Of a stretch of 64,000 nt of DNA, positions 42,301 to 55,300 are shown piece by piece (position 1 is the first letter of the stretch; each line of letters opens with the position of its first letter). Source of the DNA: Aspidiotus rigidus (lineage: Eukaryota; Arthropoda; Insecta; Hemiptera; Diaspididae); contig JAVHKY010000028.1 of the NCBI GenBank assembly GCA_035079385.1, positions 4,278,001-4,342,000 of the forward strand. The letters run 5' to 3'. The position numbers and the translations under genes are program-made. The notes under the pieces are model-generated. The model had not been told where the DNA came from, searched no databases, and saw only the letters and a program-made list of their open reading frames with translations.

Positions 42301-43155
42301 AGATATTGACGAGTGCAGATTATTTTGATACTTCATGAGTAACCGTTTCGAAAAATACCACTAAAGAGTAGAAAGAATACTACCTACGTACACTGAAACA
42401 TATAGCTTACAACATGCTTAAAAATAAAACCCGTTCGTTCTGAGCAATTGGCGCCAAATACCTTCACTAAAACGGAGAGAGAGACTGATGATGCAAGCTG
42501 TTTTTCGGGAACTCACATTTCCTCCAGAAAGACTTCGGTAAAATTGATAACAAGCAGCGGACGTCGAAGAATATAAAATGGTATTAATTTTACGAAGTAG
42601 ATGGGATGCAATGCCTGTCTAGTTAGGACTCAAATGAGATTTACCAGCGAGTAAAAAATTTGGAAGAGATCACCAAACGATTGACTACAGAGAATGAGAA
42701 CTTGAAGAAAGGATATTTTGAGTTGAGAGAATACTGCCACAATTTACAAAAGAGTTGGATCGTCTCAAATGAACGATTCATATGTATATCCAAAACATGA
42801 AATTTTCGTATTGGGCGGTCACTGCCAATGAGAGAATATTGACCCTTGAGGTATGTATTTGAAGTACTTATTTGATTAAGCACAGAATAAATATTTGATT
42901 TTTTTAAAAGAAAACGATGTTGATGCGTGAAAACTATAACCCAAGACGATGAAGTAATGTGAATTTTTACACGTGTACCTAAATGAAGGGTATGAAGCCG
43001 TACATTTTCTACGCTCCTGTGTCGGCGATGGCAATCTTTGTTTTCTAGGAAAATACGAGTACAACCAGCCAAAAAAAAAAAAAATGCGAGGCCCTACTGA
43101 CGAACACAAAGAAGGCGATTTACGCGATGGAGCAATGGGCTCTTTCCCGTAGTAG
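39394..43155 (+). CDS. multi-exon coiled-coil protein, unknown function
   Basis: Proposed exons: 39394-39705 (ATG, donor GTGAGT), 41149-41256 (donor GTTAGT), 42627-about 42850 (donor GTATGT) and 43049-43155 (donor GTATAG). The first two junctions join in phase 0. Exon 1 is Lys/Gln-rich and has a 13-residue tandem repeat, PRDFVIAVPDNFR/PRDFVIAIPDVMK. Exon 2 encodes a helix (DDANKKADTYLARAVKAEEK), exon 3 a clear coiled coil (VKNLEEITKRLTTENENLKK), and exon 4 another helical piece (CEALLTNTKKAIYAMEQWAL). In exon 3 the frame must change between 42798 (TGA) and the open stretch ending at 42850, so there is either an indel or an unseen mini-intron. The end of the gene was not found. It probably assembles through its helices. 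Confidence 0.45.
39770..41008. other. first intron of coiled-coil gene, no gene seen
   Basis: AT-rich intron sequence with runs of C (about 40106-40114) and G (about 40418-40427). Reading frames here are short and unsupported. Confidence 0.4.
41009..41165 (+). repeat. minisatellite GAATCACCCACGGGGTA / CGCACACGCGGGGT
   Basis: Three imperfect units of about 60-70 bases, each with GAATCACCCACGGGGTA (or a variant) followed by a CA/CG-rich stretch and GTACTCGCAAATTTCT. The third unit provides the proposed acceptor of exon 2 of the coiled-coil gene. Confidence 0.7.
41281..42626. other. second intron of coiled-coil gene
   Basis: Begins with about 18 G in a row (41281-41298). No gene supported; the minus-strand frame 41619-41828 has no recognisable domain. 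Confidence 0.4.
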
Positions 43156-44435
43156 GTATAGAAAATCCTAATATTTCCGACAATACTCATTTTACGCCTA
43201 CGTAAAAAGGGACCGTTTCAAGGTACAGACCGAAGTCATCGAAAACAAATGGTCGCTAGACAAACGGCCCGTACTTATCCTGTATGTGTACTTCTCGCAC
43301 ATTCTTTTGCTGTACATACGTACATCTATGCATTGAATTCAACGCCTCTTCCTATCTTTCAATCGATTGATTGAACCTCGGATGCAGTCGCAGTGATATC
43401 AAACCGGCATGATTGTTCGGAACGATTTTTAACAACGAATTGAATAATTTCAAATCCTGCGTCATAAATGTACATAGGGCAGACCATCACTAAAACAAGA
43501 CCATTATACCGCAGCGTCTACGTTCTACAAAGAACCGTGTATAAATAATTATACAAAATATGTAAAAAATAATCACGATCATTATGAGCTGGACGCCTCG
43601 CATGCATTTTTACTTTTCTACGCGTTAGTCACTACTACGCAGCATGCTTTGTAATGAATGACGACAGCAGATTGACTCGCCGAATCGCAATCAAGTACGC
43701 ATCATAGCACTTGAGATACTAATTAAACATCATAAGTTCAACATAGAGCTCTTCATGATGAATTACAACAGTAACTGTAAATGTATTATTCGAATAATGC
43801 TACGCACTAACCTTAAATTTTGAGTCATACACGTAGATGCAATCCAGGGCTAACGAAGAAGAAGATTCACGCTGGATAGGCACTACATTTAAATTTCATA
43901 TCATTATTATCACAAAATTTCAGGTTCATCTTTGCATTAACATTTTCAAATACGTCACATCAAATCGCAATTTAAATTTGCACTCTGAAACAACGAAGGG
44001 TACTGATGAAATTCAACGGAGAATTTTTTGCACTTGTTGAGTTTACTTGTATTGGACCACATCTATTCCGATACAGAATAATTCGAGTAAGGGTAGGATG
44101 GTGAGATCATCAGAACTAGAAAAATTCAATGGTTCGCGGATGAACAGAATAATGAATCACTGTGCGCGAAAATATGTATCGCAATAATTCCATCAGCTGT
44201 TGAAAATGAAACTGACCAAGTCCAGATTAATTAAATTTCTCCTCAAATTCACATTCACACATCCAAGATATTGCTTTTTTAGTAAGATACGTCAAGTAAC
44301 TGGTCAATTCTGATTCAGTGTGTAGGTATGACAGTAAGTGATCTGAAGTCATATCATTCATATACTCATATTAGGCTTGCAAGAGCGATCGATTGCCCGT
44401 GCGCTAGCATCACTACATGTTTAACGTGTGTAGTG
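43156..44435. other. intergenic, no gene supported
   Basis: AT-rich; only short frames such as 43837-44040, none with a recognisable domain. Confidence 0.4.
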
Positions 44436-44743
44436 TATAGGGCTTCTACAATGTTTACATGTGACCTGCGATAAGAAAAGGATGCTCATTGGCCATTGCC
44501 CACTGACAGGAACACCATTTCTCTCTTATTAGATGTCCAATCAGAGAGAAATGGTGTTCTTGCGCCAATGGGCAATGAGCATCCTTTTTTCATCGCAGGT
44601 CACACATTTGTATAAGTTTGCATGACAAATCAAATGAGAACAAGAAAGACAAAATATAGCGTCGCTCTCATTCTATCTTTCTTGCTCTCGTGGTATTTGT
44701 CCTGCAAACTGATAAAAAATGTAAACATTGTAAAAGCCCTATA
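44436..44743. mobile_element. nested fold-back element, 308 bp
   Basis: Outer inverted ends of about 25 bases (TATAGGGCTTCTACAATG and complement). Inside, a near-complete hairpin at 44461-44603 starts GTGACCTGCGAT and ends ATCGCAGGTCAC, with arms of about 60 bases including GGATGCTCATTGGCC. A second hairpin, 44612-44712, has arms with GTTTGCATGACAAAT and GAACAAGAAAGA and their complements. Two hairpins within one pair of ends suggest a MITE inserted into a MITE. Confidence 0.75.
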
Positions 44744-45439
44744 GCCTAGTTATTCGCCTAGAGGGTGAAGATGCAATCTGGCTACATAATATTGTGTCTC
44801 TAAATCCTAATAAGGAGACAAAGAGTACAATAATAATTAAAAATTGTTACGTCTCCTTTCCTCTTTTCAGACGTGACAAGATTTTTCAATCATTCTCATT
44901 CATTCATTTTCATTCACTATTATCAAAAGCTTTAGGTCCTACTAGGCCTACACAGCTTGGCAAGGCTAAGGAACTGCAAGGCTGCAGCCGTTAGAAGGCA
45001 ATGTTGGCAGGGGACAGGAACGCAATGTCATTGTCATTTCACTGGGTGGCTTATTTGGACCGGGTAGCCATCTGCGCGCTGCAATTGAGCTGGTGATAAA
45101 GGAGTAATCGTTATCATGTCGCTTGGTTGGGTTTGGCTAAATATGGTCCATTTATGAGTCTAAGATCTCATTTTTCAGATGTTACAGAGCAAACAACAAG
45201 CAACATAGTCTTTTATTTTTTGCACGGCAGAAAGGTGTCCTATTATTGTTCAGTGTTCTAAGAAGCTGGATATTTTGTATGCTCATTCTTATTCTTATAA
45301 TATTAATAAAAATAATCAGCTAAAAAGGATAATTCCACGTTGGTTTTACAATGACTGCCCAGCTCTCAAAAAAATTGTTTTCTCCATAATTAAAATAATT
45401 TAAACTCATGTATGCGCAAATGCGCAATGCAATGATCAC
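44744..45439. other. intergenic, no gene supported
   Basis: No supported gene. AATATTAATAAAAATAATCAG and similar AT-rich stretches dominate; the frame at 44794 has no domain. Confidence 0.35.
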
Positions 45440-45579
45440 TATACTCTGAGCACATTAAGGAAGGATAGAAATATGAACTTGAGAACCCGTGTTGAGAACG
45501 GAACGGTAGATTAAAATTCCCCGGAGCGTTCCGTTCTCAAGGTCATATTTCTATCCTTCCTTAATGTGAACAGAGTATA
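45440..45579. mobile_element. fold-back MITE, 140 bp
   Basis: Arms of about 55 bases beginning TATACTCTG and running through CACATTAAGGAAGGATAGAA are mirrored on the right, ending CAGAGTATA. The loop also holds an internal GAACGGAACG/CGTTCCGTTC pair. Confidence 0.85.
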
Positions 45580-45907
45580 ATAGTAATTTTTCACAGTGTG
45601 TTTTCAAACGTAATAGGTCGTCGGCGATTGCAGCGCGCCGGTGACTGCCCAGTTCAAATATTATCATCACTACTTGCATTCAAAGTTTCATTCATGTGAT
45701 GCGATGTTTAGGTATCACATCATACGAGTACAAAATTACAAACGATACGACTACGTTATCAGAATTATAACCTAGAATCTAAATAAAAATTGAAAAACAG
45801 AGTACCGGCCCGTGGATTTTCGTACTTGTGCTGCATAATTTTTCAATTAATGTATTATTACTAGAGACTAGGTATACTCATTTCTTTCGAATTATAAATT
45901 TCGAATT

Positions 45908-48830
45908 ATGAGTCCGAAGAAGAGGAAGATGGGAGTTGACCAAGCGGCCTCATCTTCGTCCTCCGAGCCGGAGAGAAAATCAAAAATTCGACCAAAACGA
46001 CCGCTTGAAGAGCAGAATCCTGTTCATGAACCAGTCTTGATTGAGGAGCCAGTTTCTTCTGCGGATGCTGTTTTTTCCAACCTTCCCATTGAAGTAAAAA
46101 ATTGTCGTTTTCAATCGTTTCTCAATACTTGTGTCTTCCTAATCGAAAATCTTAATTTCAGATAGTAATCGATATCATAAAACGGCTTCCAGCAACCGAG
46201 CGGAGTAATATTCGCCTCGTTTGCAAACAGTGGTACTACGCGTGCGAAAACGATGAGAAACTTAGCATCGGGCACGAGTATTGTGACAGTTTGAATGAAT
46301 TTTTATTGATGGTACAGAAATCCTCACGTCGGTGTTTTCACATCGAATTTTCGGGAGTCAACTTCCATGATCATCCTCAAGCCCGATTTTGGAGGATTTG
46401 CGGCTCAAGAATCCTATCGCTCAAATTCATGAATTCTGGCCTATCTCGTCAAGCATTCGCCTTCATCTTGAAATACTGTTCTAAGCTAGAAACGTTTGTG
46501 ATGCATTTCAATCATTTTCAGAACATGGGAGATCTCAAAGATGAGGTATCTCGACCCGCTTCCGATTTGAAAAATCTCTCGCTAAAAACTTTTGAAATTC
46601 GTCTCAACGGTCGACCAGTCTTCTACATTGATTGTATTTTCTTTCTCCGATTCTTTTTCGATTCGTTTCCAAATATTGTGAATTTTTCCTTCTGCCATGG
46701 TAACCTCGTGCGTTTGGACCGTTATGATGTTATGAATTTGACGAAAAACATGAATACGTTGAATGCTGCGCCTAATCAAGAAACTATTGATGAGCGTCGT
46801 GTTCTTTACGAATATCTGAATCGAAATCAAATGAGGAGTATCAAAATGAATTTTCTTCCTCCGAGTTTCCTTTTAGGCCCTTTAGCGATGATACAACTCT
46901 TTAAGTAGGCACTTTTATTGATTCTTAAATTCATGAGTTCGAATCATTCTTGTTAATCTTGCAAAATGTTTCAGTTTTACGGAAATTACTGCCTGGGAAA
47001 TCGTACCGAAATCTCGTATGTTGGAATTTATAAAATTTGCGGAAAAACAAGTGAATTTAAGAAAAGTAACCGGTATTACCAATCTATCGGTTCCAAAAGA
47101 GGATCTTGATTTATTTGTGACTAGAATGCTGAAGATTCCAACTTTACGAGAATTCAATCTATTACTCTGTGGTAATAACATCGAATGGAATACAAATTGG
47201 TCAACGTCATTGAACAAATCCAATGTACGGGCGTTATGTATCGTGTGTATGGACATTCGTTTTCCGAACGCCCCAAACACGCATCCTCGGAATGAAAAAT
47301 TAACTACTTTGCTCATCCGAGAGAACATCACATTCGATTCGAGCGTTAGTTCTTTTTTAGAAACATTGCCCAATCTGCGAGCGTTATATTTAAGTCACGT
47401 GGATTCTGAGATGTTTAAGTCAATTTGTGCGAATCAAGTAAGAATCAAGATTGGCTGAGAAGTTCTAAATTTTGTATGAAGCTCTCGCCATGATTACCTC
47501 TAATCGTATTGTTGCAGGTTAAATTGGAGTCACTCGTCGTTGAAAAAGTGATTGATGGAATAGAATTGATGTCTACTGCTCCGTTCAATCGATTAGAAAG
47601 TGAGTTAGTTTGAAATTCATGTTCAAATACCAGATTCGCTAGTATTGGTATCGTTTTTCTTTTAGAAAGTAGGAATATCAATTAAGCACGAGTTCGAACC
47701 TTGATGATAAAAGCCATGATTAAATTTCTGTCAGGGAATATTTAAGACAATGAAAAAGTCGCGTCTTGTTTTCATGTCATATTATGTACTTCGAAATTTT
47801 CCTTTCCGAAACCGATGGAGTTGAAGAAATTTTCTAATTTTGATTCCAGAAATTATATTTTCTTCTAAGCCTGAATTTTTTTTCTACCCGATGGACTGCC
47901 GACGTTTGCAAAGTCTGTGTGATCATCAAACCAAAGCAAATGAACGCGTTTTTTTTTTTTTGTATTTTCTTGTGACAGAATTACGAATGATTGACGATAA
48001 ATTGTAGTCGGAGCTACGAAATTGTTGAAAATTGATTTGGAAATTACGATGAGTAATATTCTCATTTATACCTAGAAAATTTTATCATCCTCATACTCGG
48101 ATACTTTCATTTATTGGATTCTCTGAAATAAATGTACCTCTGCGATAATACAGATCGGAAATAATTTGACAATTACCTATTCTTTTCAGGGTTGAGAAAA
48201 CTAATTCTTCCGTTGAAAAACTTCATATCGAAAGAGAATCATTTTGATAATTTGAAAATGTTATGCGTAACTCAAGAACACCCTGCATTATGTGAAGTAA
48301 GAGATTCATATTTCAAATTCTTTTCCAAGTTACCTAACTTGCAATCGTCGATGAAAATGTAAAAAATTCTATTCTCATTCTAGGAAAATTACTGTAGATG
48401 GCGAGAAAATTATATCGATTCGAATTCATTGCAAATGTATCGAAACCTATCGTCGTCTTTCGAAATACTTTGGATAGAAAATTTTTACGTCCAACGTCCG
48501 TGTCTCGATGACATCTCTTCAAAATTTAAATCGCATAAGGAATGGTTTCTAAATCTTATTTATGAATTTATCAGTGATATGAAAAATTTGAAGCTCCTAT
48601 ACTTGAACTACCGTTATCCAATTTCTGTAGGAAACGTTTGCGATGACAATTTCGCAGCAGAAGAAGTAGAGTCATCCATTTTCCGTTACTATCCATCTCT
48701 CCGTATCTTCGTTTATCATGATGCGGTATTTGTTAAGAATCTCATTACCAAGCGCGTTGAGAGAGGTACTTATTATATTAAAGATAACTTATGGCAATGG
48801 CGCGTGAATATAAAGGATTCATTTGGGTAG
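45908..48830 (+). CDS. F-box and leucine-rich-repeat protein, six exons, complete
   Basis: Exons 45908-46093, 46162-46904, 46975-47437, 47518-47599, 48190-48296 and 48384-48830 join in frame at every junction with GT-AG borders: 2028 bases, 675 residues plus stop. Residues 1-55 are low-complexity with Lys/Arg clusters resembling nuclear localisation signals (PKKRKM). The F-box spans the exon 1/2 junction (SNLPIE, then IVIDIIKRLPATERSNIRLV and CKQWY). The rest is a run of LRR-like units (LKNLSLKTFEI, TTLLIREN, LPNLRALYLSHV, LRKLILPL, MKNLKLLYL). F-box proteins dock substrates to SCF ubiquitin ligases through Skp1; the LRR part would select the target. AATAAA follows at 48899. No stop or frame shift is present. 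The fragments at 6.5 and 9.7 kb may be distant relatives. Confidence 0.85.
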
Positions 48831-51800
48831 TCGTATAATTACTTGGAGCTATCGCATTACTTATGGGGGAAGTGTTAATTGCACGTTGAGATGTAGTGAA
48901 TAAACGATGCGAAAAAAACGATGAAACCTAGTGTCTATGAATGTTGGAAAATATGAATCAGCGTTTCATTTGGTATGATTTTTTACTATGAAATAACGTT
49001 AACTTAAAATGAGTTCGACGATGGAAAAATACATCATTTTTTTTTTTGTTTTTTGTCTTAAGGTCAAAAATTGTAATACACTTTTTTCTTTCCTACTAAC
49101 TTATAATATTAGGTTAGACCATACATTTATTTAGTACTGAAATGTTGTGAATAGAAATTCACATTAATGCAGGAATAACGTCCAGAAAATTAAGCTGGTC
49201 GATAAGAAAAGATTAGCCCAATCCGTCCAGTAGAAATCGCTGACGAACTCAGGTCAGGTAATGAATTTCATCTCGAAAATTTTACCCTAAGAAATGTACG
49301 GGGCGAAATCGAGTTTATATTGATATTTTTCAAAATCGACGCCCAAAGTGTAGCTTAAAAGCTTGTTAAAAAAAAAAAAGTTCCAGAGAGGTTGGTCAAT
49401 GAGCGACGGTTCATCTGTGGGTATAAAAAAACTTTTATGTATTTAGAAACAGGATCGGACAGATCCGTTCAGTAGAAGTCGCTGACTAACTCGGATAAGT
49501 TTTGTATTAAATTTTTTCACTATAAACATGGATAACTCAAGTCAAATTTTATTGTTTATAGGGGCTACCTATTTACCGTGATAAAACTTAAGAAAGAAAA
49601 AAAAAAACAATCGAATTTCAGTTTTCTTAAAGTGCGATGTCTATTGCTTTGTAGGATTTTTTGTTATTCAACTTATTTTTTGAAAGAACTAAAATTTCTT
49701 TCGACTGCATTAGAAATATCTTATCCTGCAATCTTTTATTTTATCGTTCTTTACTTCTTTAGGCATCATTCGTGCACGCTATTTTATCGAGCAATTAATT
49801 GACCTTCTTACTTATGTTTTATGTTCTTTTTTTCGAGCTTTCGTCGAAAAATGTTTTATTTTTCTATACATACTGGTGCATATCTTATTTTTAATTATGG
49901 TTACCATAAGTACAGCATTTATCCGGGATTATTCTGTGATTATTTTCATATACACGCGTATTTTTATTTGTATTGAATTGTGATTCAGTCGTTAACGTTT
50001 GTTGTCTTTTAAATAATTCCATTGTATAATTTTTATTTTTGTAGGTACTTTGAAACTATTTTGTATCTCTCTTGAGAGAAAGAAAAAACAGCAAAAATAC
50101 GTTAAAATTTTTATTGTCTGTTTATAATAGCTGCATGTCATTCCTTTTCTCCATTGTCTCGAGATGTAATATTTTTTAGCAGTAATTGGCCTAGATTTTT
50201 TCGCTCTTTTTTTCTCTTTTATTGAGTTTTAGAGTAATCATATTTAGTGTTCAATCATAAATTTACTCAAAATATTTCTTTTTAGGAAGCTGTAAGTTGA
50301 GTTGAGTAGGAATGAATTCAAAATGTGAAAGAAACCCTTGATAAATCTGGTGTAGGATGTTAAAAACAAGTGAAATTGAAATTTTTATAATCAAATTCAT
50401 CAATGAAACAAGGCAGAATCACGAAATATTTAGTATCCTTCGAATTCTATCCGAGTAAACAATTAATTGATAATTATTTTGAAGGAATAATAATTTATAT
50501 CTTGAATACCGATTCTAGACAAGGGAACCGCAGTTTTTCATTATTGTTACACTTACTGCAGTGAATCGTGATTATCTTGATGAGGAACTGGAACTCCAAC
50601 GAGTGATGATTGTGCTTCAAATAAAACTCAAATTGACGAAGAAACATTAATTGCTCGTTGAAATAAAACGAATAAACAGTGAGAACAAAGCGATGGAATC
50701 AAGTATTAGAAAATTGACGAATTACCCTTACATTTAATACGGTCTTTGACAATAAAATAATATTAATTTAAGATGAAATTGACGGTTGAAAAATACATAC
50801 TCTTTTTTTATCCATTTTTTTTTTCTCGTGATCAGAAGAAAAATACACTTATTTTCTAATACTCAAAGGTTACGTTTTTTTTTTTTTCAATAAAAGGCGT
50901 ATGTATACTTGCCCCTGTTTCTCGAATAATTACCGTTGCAGACACACTCTTGAGTTATAAATACGTTTCTGTACTGCAAGCGGTAAAAATGGTCGTACTT
51001 GACCTGGAAAAGCAGCTGGGTCGACCCTCAAAATCAAGAAAAGCTCTGATACTGATATTGTAATAGTGTCTATGTTATTACTTGTGATAATGAAGTTCGT
51101 GATATTAATACTTGACAAAATACGTTAGATGATATAGTTTGTTGTGGCCTTTTGATCAAACACCGCGTGTTTCAATTATCTCAACAGACGACGTGTATTG
51201 TTTTTTAGAATTTTAGTCGTAATAAATTATTTTACCGTGCATCCATTTATTTCATTGTTCATTACTTCTTTATTCGGAGAACTCCTGTTTCAATTGTTGA
51301 ATTGTTTCCCTCATCGTTTGTACCCGAAATGGCTCCCAGCCCAAACTTGTTCCGCCGAACGAGAAAAAATCGTTACTATAGGCTGACTCCTAAGGGGGAA
51401 AATCGCATTAAAATTGAAAGTGATTATTCGAGTATCTTCTCAAAAAACATCGAAGCGCACATTATACCAGTAATCAGCTTGAAGATTTGCTAGAGAAATT
51501 TCTTTAAAAATGAGCAATCAAAGGAACGAGGAACTTGGTAATGTACGTGGGAAAATCGGTTCCTTTACTTCGTTATTCAGACAAAAAAAAAAAAAAAGCG
51601 AATACTTCTTCATTTACTCACATCCTTTTTATTACAAAATAAAATATATTTTTCTTCAAATTATCTCGTTACCTTAATTAGTAATCACAAAAACTTTATA
51701 CTTACGTTTAAATTTCGCAAAATACAATTTTCACGTGCTCTTCTTCTTTTCCTTCAAGGTAGGTATGAGTTCTTATATATAAACATTACTCAAATGCAGA

Positions 51801-52315
51801 TTTCAATCTTTCAGTTAATGAAATTCGGTTAATAAATAAATAAATATACAAATAAAAATAAACCAATGTAATCGAAGGCCTGATAATTTGTTTTATTCGA
51901 CTACCTTCTCACACAGGTTCTCGTAAAATCCGTGATTTCTTTTCCTATAAATAGTTCTTATTCGATACGGAATTAAAGAAAAATGAAAAAGATGAAAGTT
52001 GTGTAAACCGAGTTGAATCTATAGTAGGCTACCTATACCGATTCACACGACTTTGAATCCATCTAACAATAATTATTGCGGGCAACTTATTACAAACAGG
52101 AATCAATATGATAATCTGAAACTTATTTTTTAAAGTACAAAATAGATAGGTAGGTATATTATGTAACGGAAACCAGTGCTCTATATTATTTTAGATATTT
52201 ATTTTTCGTTTTATAGTTATTGTGAAAATTATTGCGTGAACGAGACTTCATGAAATTTTTGGACGGCATTTGGTCTTGTGGACATTTCTCAAATCATAAG
52301 TTCGACTCCGTCTCA
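48831..52315. other. intergenic, no gene supported
   Basis: Very AT-rich. A diverged direct repeat with GATCCGTTCAGTAGAAGTCG-type sequence lies at about 49195-49250 and 49445-49495. The frame 51302-51493, with a basic stretch (NLFRRTRKNRYYRL), is the only mildly protein-like one and cannot be supported. Confidence 0.4.
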
Positions 52316-55300
52316 TTATGAGAAATCATAAGAATTTGCTTCTTCTTCACCTTTTCTAACCTGAAAAAACAATTTGTAAACGATTGCAGCGAGACACCCG
52401 CCAAATATCGGGCCTACCCAGTACACCTGCAACAGTAACAATTAACGAATAATTATCATCATTCCATACTGCTCGACACTTTGTAATAATGCTTAGAATG
52501 ATTACGCAAATAACACCGCGTGAAAAACAAATAATGTACCGGTATAAATAGGCTAAGAGTAATTATTTACTCGACGTTCGCTAGTTCTCATGGTTTTGCA
52601 ATTTACCGTTTAGTGCAATTTTTTAACAATGAATTTACAGAATACCTAAAAAATAATAATGCGTTCATTTTTTATCAATAAATTCCGCTCTAGGATTTTC
52701 ATTTTTGGGAGATAACATCGAAACTATCTCATTTCCATTTTGTTTTTTTTTTTCTTCCTCCTCAACTTTATCGAACAAATATTTATATTCCCGAATTAGT
52801 TAATTATTTCACTTTGCTCGGACGTTCCTGTTAATCAACGAGAAAAGTTAATGAGACAAAGTACATAGATTCTAATTTACGTGCGACTGTAATGATTGAA
52901 AGTAATTTTCACGGAAGGTTATTTTGAAGAGAAGATTCAAGAAAGGATGCAATTTACTGCGTTTAATAAGCATTGAATTTTCGTAATAAGTATATGAAAA
53001 ATACTTGCTCTTTTTGCGCGAATTAGGTATTCATTGAAAATTTGTGTCGGTAATAGATGAACGAGAATTTAAAATTTTAGAAATTACTCTAAAATGCTAA
53101 GAAGTTGAAAAATAATGTATATTCGTACTTATTATTTTCAAAACCATTAGAAAACTATTCATTTCTTTCGTGTTGCATGGTGAAAACTGTTTATACGTGT
53201 GACTCACAGACTTAAAAATAGAATTCAACGAAATATTCTATCATAATTTTCGATACTTTGTAGGTATAGAGTGAGATTGCCACCAACAGCTTAATCGCGT
53301 GGATGATTACTTGTTTGAATGCCCGTGTTTTCCACGAAATAGCCTAAGCTTTGTGAAATCTTTTAGGAATATGTAGGCCAATATAAAACAGTATCACTGT
53401 ATCAATAATATGACTGTACCTCATAATTTTAGGAAAGGTTAATAACAGCGAATGAGAACTAAACGCTTAGTTAACAGAGCAACAGGGTTACAGGTTTCAG
53501 CTTAATTTTTGGAAAAATCATGAATACCTATGTTCAAATAGAATTTTGCGTCCTCTCTTTATATAGGTTAAATTAAATTTGTTTTTCTCACATAAGTTAC
53601 ATATGATCGAATGAAATATTTTTTTTATTTATGATTCATACGTTTGCGTTATCATATCGAAGTAGGTACTAAATTAATCGTATACTATGTTTTTGTGATT
53701 TTTTCTCATTAATAACTTGCTACTGAGTACTGATGGGTCGAAAAGTAATTCTAGAGAACCTGATTCACAAGCGCGTATTCGAAAATGGCAGTTTTCAATA
53801 ATTTTCAATTTCTTGGGCTAATCAATTTATGTATTTATTCGAAATTCTGTTGAAAAATATTACTTAGGTACTAAGAATTTTTTTTTCATCCATAAATATT
53901 GATGCGTTGAAAAAATTATACTAAATCTTTTATTGATAATCTATCTACTCCACAAGAAATTGTGAAAAATTGAGCATTTTAGCGAGTCTTGCTACAGCTC
54001 CTAAGAGCTCATCGTTTAATAAGAATTTCGTGATTTTTCTTATTTATTCGAGTAAAAATTCTATTTCAAGTTGGGCTTTCGTACGGTCGCTAACAAAATT
54101 ATGAAAAATAAGTGAACGAAAATAGGTAGGTACACACCCAGACCAGAGGGTTTTATGATGAAAAAATGAATTCAATAAGGAAGCCATAAATTGGTGAGTA
54201 AAAACTGAGGTTTTATTTATTTTAGATTTTAAAACACTATCTTATAGAGTATTCTTTCATTGATAATTTCCATACCTTCTGTTCCAGAATAATTTCGAAA
54301 ATTAGGTAATTGCCAAAAGAAGAATTTCAACGTACTTGTTCAAAGTATTCATGAAAACAGTTTCTAGAAAATAAATGTCTTCTATTTTGATCATATCAGT
54401 TTTAGCGAGAAAAGGAAATTCTAGTATTCTAAATTGCTCATTTCCCTACATATTATCCGATAAGAAGTTACCATATTCAGCTAGACGCTATGACATCATT
54501 AGCATGCTGTGCTCTACAACGAATATTTTCCACATAAAAATTTTTGTCCAGAAAATAACAAAAATATGTTTATTTGAAACAAATTCTTATACGGAGTAAA
54601 CTTTTTTATTTGAAATTTTCGTGAAAATCAATATTTGTCGTTTGAGTTTACAGTGCATATCATGGCAAAAGCAGCACGGCATACCAGGGACGTCATTGAA
54701 TTGCGGGTTGCATCTGGATGAGTGACTCTTTATTTGTGAAAACCTCAATACTATCGAGGTGGTAGTGTATCTACAATATTTTATGACGAACTCCTCCAGA
54801 GTGAAAATTAGTACATGTAATTTAGCACCACCTGTAAGATTATTCTACCCTTGTTGATGGGGGTAAATTCCTCAGAGAACTTGGAAAAATTGGAGCTTCG
54901 AGCTCTCTAAACAGTTGAGATCAAGGCTGGAAACATACGATTTCTATTTCAAGTTTTTGTAGGGGGGGGGGGGAACTTGAAAGAATTCATTCTGTTGCGA
55001 CTCCTATAGATGGAAACAGATTCTTACAAGATGTAGATTGACGTGCGAATCTTTCTTCTTTTCTATAGTAATATTAGTCAGTAAATTCTCCAGTCCTTTC
55101 GGAATGTGAAGAATTTTCGATTCATCAGCTGTTGAATGTGGAAATTTCCTGGGAGCGAAAATTGAAAACAATAAAAGCGAAATCGTATGACTCGAATACA
55201 AGCTCTATTCAGTCATTTTTGATGCCCCTCTTTTTGCCTTTTGCTATCACTTTTTTCTACTTTTTTCACCTTGGAACGTGGAAAATTTTGGCTAACGGCT

